This document shows, piece by piece, positions 1 to 6,800 of a stretch of 9,359 nucleotides of DNA. Numbering within the stretch: the stretch's first letter is position 1; each line of letters opens with the position of its first letter. This DNA comes from Deltaproteobacteria bacterium RIFOXYA12_FULL_61_11 (GTDB taxonomy: Bacteria; Bdellovibrionota_F; JAHFAK01; YA12-FULL-61-11). The position numbers were made by a program, and so were the translations under genes. The notes beneath the pieces are model-generated. The model saw only the letters and a program-made list of their open reading frames with translations. It was not told where the DNA came from and searched no databases. The stretch covers positions 1-9,359 of the forward strand of contig MGSU01000102.1 in the NCBI GenBank assembly GCA_001799195.1. Reading direction: 5' to 3'.

Positions 1-538
1 CGAGGTAGCCCTGCCGCTTGGTCCTGCCGTGCAGGGTGAGGGCTGTGGGCTCGGTGTCCAAAAGCTGGGGAATCCAACGCTCTATTTCGGGCCGATCGAA
101 GCCGACCCTGGTCTTGACCGAGATGGGCAACCCCTGCGCACCCTCGCGGGTCGCCTGCACGATGGCGCAGGCGAGCTCCGGTTCTTCGATCAGGGCCGCG
201 CCCGCGCCCTGCTTGAGCACGTTGCGGTCCGGACAACCCAGGTTCACGTCGATCCCGTCGAAGCCCAGTTCGGCGGCCAACCCGGCACAGATGCGGAAAT
301 GCTCAGGGTCGCGGCCGAAGAATTGGATCACCAGCGGCCGTTCGCATGCCTCGAAGCGCAGCTCGCGGCGCAGGTTCTCCCGGCCCAGGGAGCAGAGTCC
401 GGCCGTGGTCACGAACTCGGTGACCATGAGATCGGGTTTTCCGTGCCTCGAGACCAGGGTGCGGAAGGCGCTGTCGGTGAACCCGGACATGGGCGCGAGG
501 GCGAAGAAGGGACGAGGGAGGGAGGACCACATCGACAT
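1..538 (-). CDS. dus: tRNA-dihydrouridine synthase, N-terminal 179 residues (3' end beyond the window)
   Basis: This is an FMN-dependent enzyme that reduces uridine to dihydrouridine in tRNA, in the cytoplasm, using NAD(P)H. The visible part is the TIM-barrel half of the protein. It has the FMN-site block ALAPMSGFTD (residues 13-22), QFFGRDP (72-78), the LGCPDR block with the presumed catalytic proton-donor Cys102, the GAGAAL loop, SVKTR with Lys142, and LTLHGRT with His170. These are the signature elements of the Dus family in the right order and spacing. Family members usually have about 310-350 residues, so roughly half the gene lies off the left edge. The start at 538 is the first ATG after an in-frame TAA (659-661), with GAAGG 7 nt upstream; a second ATG at 532 is less well placed. 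The subfamily (DusA, B or C) cannot be decided from this half. The GKPDLMVTEFV and KQGAGAAL wording recalls Dus proteins of Patescibacteria-type genomes, which is memory-based and uncertain. Confidence 0.95.
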   Translation of the reverse strand, partial: MSMWSSLPRPFFALAPMSGFTDSAFRTLVSRHGKPDLMVTEFVTTAGLCSLGRENLRRELRFEACERPLVIQFFGRDPEHFRICAGLAAELGFDGIDVNLGCPDRNVLKQGAGAALIEEPELACAIVQATREGAQGLPISVKTRVGFDRPEIERWIPQLLDTEPTALTLHGRTKRQGYL

Positions 539-545
539 CGGCCGG

Positions 546-550
546 CCTTC
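546..550 (-). promoter_or_regulatory. Ribosome binding site of dus
   Basis: GAAGG on the minus strand ends 7 nt before the ATG at 538. It is 13 nt from the alternative in-frame ATG at 532, so it favours the upstream start. Confidence 0.5.
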
Positions 551-580
551 GGGTGACCCGGGGTGGAGAAGTCGCGGGCA

Positions 581-609
581 CCTTTGCCGAGCACGAGGGT
601 GCTTGTCAA
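581..609 (-). promoter_or_regulatory. Candidate sigma-70-type promoter for dus
   Basis: A perfect TTGACA (609 down to 604 on the minus strand) is followed 17 nt later by CAAAGG (586-581). That hexamer is a poor -10 match, sharing only two positions with TATAAT. Spacing and location fit: the predicted start would leave a leader of about 35 nt before the dus ATG. The spacer contains a small palindrome, AGCAC-CCTC-GTGCT (590-603), which could be an operator or chance. The -10 weakness keeps this tentative. Confidence 0.3.
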
Positions 610-678
610 GGATCCATCGGGAGCGGGGGTACCCTTCAGTCTTGGGGTGGATTGCAGGTTATTCGTCACCACCTTGGG

Positions 679-705
679 GTGGCGCCGACGGGGGACCCCC
701 GCCAC
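679..705 (-). terminator. GC-rich hairpin without a U-tract (second of two after the giant gene)
   Basis: Outer arms GTGGCG (679-684) and CGCCAC (700-705) are perfectly complementary. They enclose the short palindrome CGGGGGACCCCCG (689-701), which partly overlaps the right arm. A compact, very stable hairpin is expected in RNA of either strand. No T-run follows in either direction, so classic intrinsic termination is not supported. A pause site, a 3'-end stabiliser or a Rho-associated hairpin are alternatives. Confidence 0.3.
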
Positions 706-718
706 GCGCAAGGATGAG

Positions 719-761
719 CATGGTGGGGGTGAGAGGCGACAGGACCCCTTACCCCACCATG
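719..761 (-). terminator. 10-bp perfect hairpin downstream of the giant gene, no U-tract
   Basis: CATGGTGGGG (719-728) and CCCCACCATG (752-761) are exact reverse complements separated by 23 nt. The hairpin begins 42 nt after the TGA stop of the giant gene. The stem is GC-rich, but the 3' flank on the minus strand has no run of T. It is the best candidate for separating the giant transcript from dus, as a terminator lacking a U-tract or as an end-protecting stem. Confidence 0.4.
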
Positions 762-802
762 GCTGGATCCTTACAAGCTATAAGCAATGTATTGAGAAGA
801 CC

Positions 803-3800
803 TCAGGGCGTATTGTAGCCTTCCACATAGCCATCCTGGTCGGTCTTAATGAGGACGATCTGCGTATAGTCGAGGGTCGTGTCTTTCGCGTGACCGAGGA
901 GGAGGTACCCCCCACGGTCGTAGGCGACGAGGTCTTTACTGTTTATGGCTTTGCCCGGTTGCTCGTAGGTTCGTTCGAGGCGGATCGCGCCGTCGGCCGG
1001 ATCGAGCCACAACAGCCATCCGGCAGGTCCGAGCTCCGGTCCCGAGGTCCGGTCGTAGGTACCGGCAACCACGAATACCTCGGTCTCTGGATCATCGGGG
1101 TCGTGGTGCACAAGGGCAACACCGCTGTCGTAGCCTGTCCCGCCATAGGTGTGTTCCCAGGGGCCATTGGGGCTGGTCGTCCGTCGCACCCAGAGTTGAG
1201 TAGGGGGGGAATTCCACCAGGATCCCGTAAGGAGCATGTCCGAATAGTCGGCGCTGAACAAGAGCCCGTCCGTGGCTTTGAAGTTCTCCGGGTAGGTCGC
1301 GGAGATAGTGAGGGGTGCAAGGATAGAGGTACCATTATCCTCGATCCTCCAGGCCTGGGACTGGTACGACGAGTAATTATTCGTGGTGACGGCCAGGATC
1401 GTGCCCGGGTCCGTGCTGTGCAAGGAGGTGCTCTCGCACGCGGATAAATACCCCCCGGTGACAGAACGTTCGGTACCTCCCGACATCAGGGCTCCGGTGG
1501 TACTGTTATAGAGAACGGTGAAGAGACTCGTGCCGTTCGTCTCCCGCACCGCGCCCACCACCACGAGGGTGCCATTGTCGGTCTCGTGCACGCCGCAACC
1601 GACCACCTGTTTCCCACTCTGGTTGTTCGTCTGCGACCAGGAGGGATCCCCGCTCTGGTCGACGCGGCGGAGTTGGATTTCCATGGGATTGATATGCAGG
1701 GAGAGATCCCCGAAAGTCGAGAGCAGGGCGAGGTCGGGGGTTGGGCCGTAGAGTTCGGTCAAGGCCTCGGCCTGTTCCTCGCCGTTGTCGTAGAACTGTT
1801 CCTCGAGCAACGTACCGTCTCGATTGAGGAGGTAAAGGACCACGTCTCCCGAGGGATCGTTCTCGTTGCTGGTGCCGAGCAGGGCCAACAGCCCGTCGGA
1901 GCGTTGCAACAGGGCCGTGGCCTGGTATTGTCCCCCTTCAGCTCCGTAGAACTGGATATAGGTGTCGAGCACGGTGAAGGTCCGCGGTGCCGACTGGTTG
2001 TCGGCCGTGGAGGTCTCGGGCCGCGAGAGATCGGCGTTGACCGAGGCCTGGAGGGTATACTCGCCCTCGCCCAGCCACCCCGGGATGGTGCCCTCGTCAC
2101 AGGTGACGGTAACTTGGGTACCGTGGTAGACGTCGGGCAGGACGCAGTCGTCGAGGAGTTCTCCGTTGATCCTGATCTGGCAGTTGGTGCCCGGCAGATA
2201 GTCGGCAAGACCGTCGTTCTCGATCAGGACAGTACAGGCGATGGGTCGACCTCCTGCGCCGCGGTCGAGGTCACACGAGGCGTCGACCACGGCCAGGTTG
2301 CTGGTCACGGTCAGGTCGTGGGTCAGCACGGCCTCGTTACCGGCCTGGTCGACGGTGCGCAGGTGGAATCGATAGTCCCGGGCCGGGGTTGTCGGAGTGG
2401 AAGTGAAGGGACTTGTACAGTGGTAGTACAGTGGATCAGCTCCCACGGGCGTGAGGTGGCAGTCGCTGCTCCGGAGCGATTCGCCGCAATTCCAACCGTA
2501 GGTCACTTCTGGGTTGGTGGTAGGATCCGGAGGGGTCGCCACCCAGACACACTCCGGAGCTTGGCGGTCGAGGGTGACCTGTACGGTCGAGGCCGGGCCG
2601 GGGTTGCCGAGAGCATCGTAACCGATCAGCCGGGCAGAATAGCTTCCGTCCGGGCCGACAGCAACGTTCTGGGAAGTGACCGCGCCGCCCAGGGATGAAT
2701 CGTCGAACTGGTGGGGTGGGGTAAAACTTGCCTCATCGTCCAGGGTGAACTGGTAGTGGTCGGCCCCACAACTCTTCCAGGTGAAGGTCAGACTAGGTTC
2801 TTGGGTGAAGGGCGAGAGCGGGAGGTCGAGCACGCAGGTGGGCCCCGTGGTCTGCAGCGCGAATTGATGGAGGTCCCAGGCTCCGCGGTTGCCCAGGCTG
2901 TCGAGCCCGGCGAAACGCAGGTAGTAGGTGCCCTCGCCGGGTAGACCGGGATCGTTCACGCTCAGGCCGGTGCTGCTGGGATCGGCATCCGCTTCGGTAT
3001 AGATCACCGAGGTGAAACCACTGTCTGTTGCTATTTCAACGAGATAACTTGCAGCGCACGCCAGCCAGGTGAATGCCGGGGTGACATCTCCGGTCGGGGT
3101 GGTCGGCGCATCCATGGCGCAGGTCGGGCCGGTGAGATCTACCTCGTAGGGCTTCTCGTTCCAGGAGAGTTGCACGTTCCCGAGTGCGTCGTAGCCTCGC
3201 AGCCTGACCGTCCAGACCCCTTCAGTGAGCGGGCTGTCGGGCATGAAGCTGGTTGCCGCGGTCGCATCGAGGTGCTTGATAAGGGTGTTGGCCGGATTCC
3301 GCAGCTCGACATCGTAGCTGACCGCGTCGCTACATCCCGACCAGGAGAAGGTCGGCAGGGTTTCGGTCGAGGGCGAGGTGAAGGCGGCGAAGGTGCAGTT
3401 TGGAGGCATGGTGTCGACCCTGATCTGGCGGTTGGCGTAAGGCCCTTGATTGTCAAGGTCGTCGAGGCCGGCCAGGCGGTAGTAGTACAGCCCGTCGGCG
3501 AGGTCCGGAGCCACCGTGGCAGTGGTCGCAGCGTCTTGCTGCTGGTAAACGATCATGGTGAAGGAGCTGTCGCTCGCCACCTGGAAGAGGTATTCCACCG
3601 TGTCACCACCGCAGGGCTGCCAGGTGAAGGTCGGGTTGCGGTCGTTGGTCGCGGTCGGCTGGCTGCCGAGGCCGCAGGTCGGCCCGGTCGTGTCGAGGAC
3701 GAAATCGCTCTGCCTTTGGCCGGCGTTCCCGGCCTCATCGCGGCAGCTCAGGCGATCGTACCACGGACCGTCCGGGATGAGCGGCGATCCCACCGTGGCC

Positions 3801-6800
3801 GTGAGGGAGGTCAGGTCGTACTGCGCGAAGGCAGGACTGAGGTAATCCGGGGCATCGTCCAGCACCAGGTCGTAGTGCCAGGCGACGCCGGTCCAGCGCA
3901 GCGTGGGGGTGGCATCGGCTATGCGCGTACCGGGGGTAGGATCGTACAGGCTACAGGTAGGGGCAACCGTGTCGAGGGTGTAGGGTTGCGCTGCCCACGG
4001 ACCGGGATTGCCCAGGCTGTCCACGCCGCGCAGTTCGAAGGTGTAGAGGCCGTCGGGCAAGGCCACCGTGGTATGCGAGGTGCCGGTCAGACCGGTGAGG
4101 GAAAAACCGTTGCCGGGTGGAGTCGAGGTTGCGCGCAGGTCGTAGGTGGAGGCGCCCCCGGTGCAGGTCCAGCTCAGAGACGGCGTGTTGTCGTTACCCG
4201 GGTTGGGCGTGACCGGGTTCAGGGCACAGTCCGGACCCATAGTATCGAGCGCGAAACTGATCGTGCTGTCAGGCCCCCAGATACCGAGCGCGTTCTTGCC
4301 GGCCAGCACGGCGGTGTAGGGTCCGTCCCCGGGCAGGGTGTTCAGGAAGGTATAGGAGGTCGTCGCGGGGCCAGTCAGGCTTTGCGGACCCAGCACGGTC
4401 GCTCCGCCGTGGTCGAGCACGCTGAGGCGGTACTCGACCGCTTCGGTGCAGACGGGCCAGGAGAAGTCCGGCGTGGCGTCGGCGGTCGGCGAGGGCAGCG
4501 AATATAGGACGCAGCTCGGACCGACGGAGAGGAGTTGGTAGGTTTGCTGCACCGGCGTGCCGACGTTGCCGGCCAGATCCCTGCCGGTGAGCAACACGGT
4601 ATAGGTGCCGTCGCCCGGTAGGTCGCTCTGGAGTTCGTGCTGGGTGCCGGTCAAGCCATCGACGGAGTACACGATGGCTCCGAGTGTATCGCGGACCTCG
4701 AGGTCATAGAAATCGGCGGTGCCGGACCAGGCTGGGGTCGGCGTGGGGTCGTTCGAGGGGCTGAGGAGCGTTGCCAGGAGATAGGTCGGCGCGAGGGTAT
4801 CCAAGGTAAAGGTGATTTCCGGTGCGTCGACTGGGTTGAGCCCATCGGTGCAGGTCAGTTTCACGTGATAGGTTCCATCCAGGGCCAGGGCTTCCCCGGG
4901 CGGGATGGTTGCGTCGAGAGTCGTTTCCTGCTGGAAATATTCGGTAGAAGAGTAATCTGGGTTGTTATCGACAAAGAAGTGATAGGTGATGCCTGCTCCG
5001 GCATTCTCCCAGGAGAAGGAGGGAGTTCGGTCATTGGTACTCCCCATAGGGTAGGCGGTAAGCAGACAATTCGTGGCGCCATTGGTGTCAACGCTGATAT
5101 CACGCTCCGAAGGAAGTCCTGGGTTGTCCAGGCTGTCGAAACCGACGAGGCGCAGGTAGGCGGGACCATCCGGGAGATCCTCGCCGAGGGTATAGGTGCG
5201 CGCGATCAGGCCGAGGGGGCTCTCTTGGAGCAAGTTTTGACGAGCTGGATCGCTGAAGACGGTGACCTTGTAGCTGGCTGCTCCGCAGGTCCCCCAGGTA
5301 AGGGTCGGCCTCGGGTTGTTGGTCGGGCTGACCGGCTGATCCAAGATGCAGATCGGACCGGTGCTGTCGAAGTTGAACGCCTTGCTGCTCCATTCGCCGG
5401 GATTGCCGTACTGGTCGTAGCCGCGCACCCTGGCCGTGTAGGAGCCGTCCACGGTGAGTGCATTCACCGGGGGCAGGTCGTACGGCGTCGCGGCCGTCCC
5501 GAAGACCTGGTGGGAGTACCCGGGGCCGGTCAATTCGAAGTCGTAGCTGTCGCCGCAAGTCGTCCAGATAAAGGTCGGTGTGGCCAGGTTGGTCGGGGTG
5601 GTTGGTTGGGTGAGGAGGCAGTTAGGGCCGGTGCGATCCAGCTCGTAGTAGGCCGTCTTGGTAGCGCCGAGGTTACCGAGCAGGTCGATCCCGGTGATTT
5701 CCAGGCGGTACTCGCCGTCCTGGGTCAGGGTAGGACTGGTATAGCTGGTCGCCGGGCTTCCGCTCTCTTGCTGGAGCAACCCCCCTCCCGGGCCGAAGAA
5801 GGTGATTTCATAGACGTCTGCGTCGACCGAGGTCCACCCGAAGACCGGTTCTTGGTCGTTGCCGGGCGAAGAGGGCAGGACATTGAAGGCCACCATCGGC
5901 CCGGTGGTATCGACCTCGAGAGGCACGCTGTCCCAGGGGCTCGGGTTGCCGGCTTGATCGAAACCGCGCATGCGGAGCTCGTAGGTGCCGTCGGGTAAGG
6001 AATTGACGACCTGGTACGAGGTGGAGATCAACCCCGGTTCGTTGATCACCTCGCCACCGAGGTGATCGAGGAGCAGCAACTCGTAACGCACACCGCAGGC
6101 GTTCCAGGCGAAGCTCGGCGTGTCATCGCGGGTCGGGGTGGCGAAGGAGGCCACGGTGCAGGTAGGCGGGGTGAGGTCGATGCTGAGGGGCAGCACCGCG
6201 AAGGGCCCGCGATTGCCGAGCTCATCCACACCGGCCAGGTGAACGGTGTAGTCTCCCTCGGCCAGGGGCGGGAGGGGATACGTGGTGGTAGTCAGGTTCG
6301 AGACCGTGTGTTCCGGAGTACCGCCGAGGCGCACCTCGAGTTCGTACTCCGAGGCTCCGCTACACGTGGTCCAGTTGATGATCGGGGTTGCCTCGTTGGT
6401 CGGCGAGGTCTGCGCTGGGAGGGCGCAGGTCGGTCCGGTCAAGTCGAGGGAGAATTGCCTGCTGTCCCAGGGGCCGTTGTTCAGGCCGTCGTTGCCGCGC
6501 AGGCGCACGGTATAGATGCCTTCCTCGGTCAAGGTCAGTCCGGAGGGATACGAGGTGCCGGCCAGGCCGGGCAGGTCGAAGAGCAGGTTTGAGGTCGGCC
6601 CGAGGAGCTGGAGCTGGTACGAGACCTCACCGCAGTCGTTCCAGGCGAAGGTCGGTTGGGCTTCGGCGTTCGGAGAGAGCGGTGGTACCAGGGTACAGGT
6701 CGGGCCGATCCGGTCGAGTTCGAAGGCGTGGACGTCCTCGGTACCGCGGTTGCCGAGCGAGTCGAGTCCGGCTAGGCGGACATAATAGGGGCCGTCTTGG

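Larger units (their letters stand above)
608..772. repeat. 9-bp inverted repeat bounding the intergenic hairpins
   Basis: AAGGATCCA (608-616) and its exact reverse complement TGGATCCTT (764-772) stand 147 bp apart. Both hairpins of the intergenic region lie between them. The arms could close a multi-branched RNA fold, or mark the ends of a small inserted element. No target-site duplication was found next to the arms, and each arm contains a GGATCC palindrome, so chance pairing is possible. Confidence 0.35.
539..802. other. Intergenic region between the giant gene and dus
   Basis: This 264-base gap has no convincing gene. It holds the two hairpins, the enclosing 9-bp inverted repeat and the candidate dus promoter. 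A direct repeat CTTGGGGTGG occurs at 641-650 and 673-682. The only tiny sense ORF (20 codons, 721 down to 659) has no ribosome binding site and overlaps the hairpins, so I do not call it. Confidence 0.7.

Noticed and set aside
29-556. Plus-strand open frame opposite dus
   Set aside because: It is the codon-aligned antisense of dus and has no recognisable domain.
659-721. 20-codon minus-strand ORF in the intergenic region as a leader peptide
   Set aside because: No ribosome binding site, overlap with both hairpins, and no regulatory residues repeated in it.
749-805. Read-through of the TGA as a recoded codon
   Set aside because: The propeller is complete at the TGA, and the extension would add only 17 unremarkable residues before a TAA.
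1586-5998. Long plus-strand open frames (1586-2698, 3170-4507, 4637-5998) opposite the giant gene
   Set aside because: All are in the frame that is codon-for-codon antisense to the giant gene. Stops there need the sense codons TTA, CTA or TCA, which this high-GC gene rarely uses. The translations show no family motifs.
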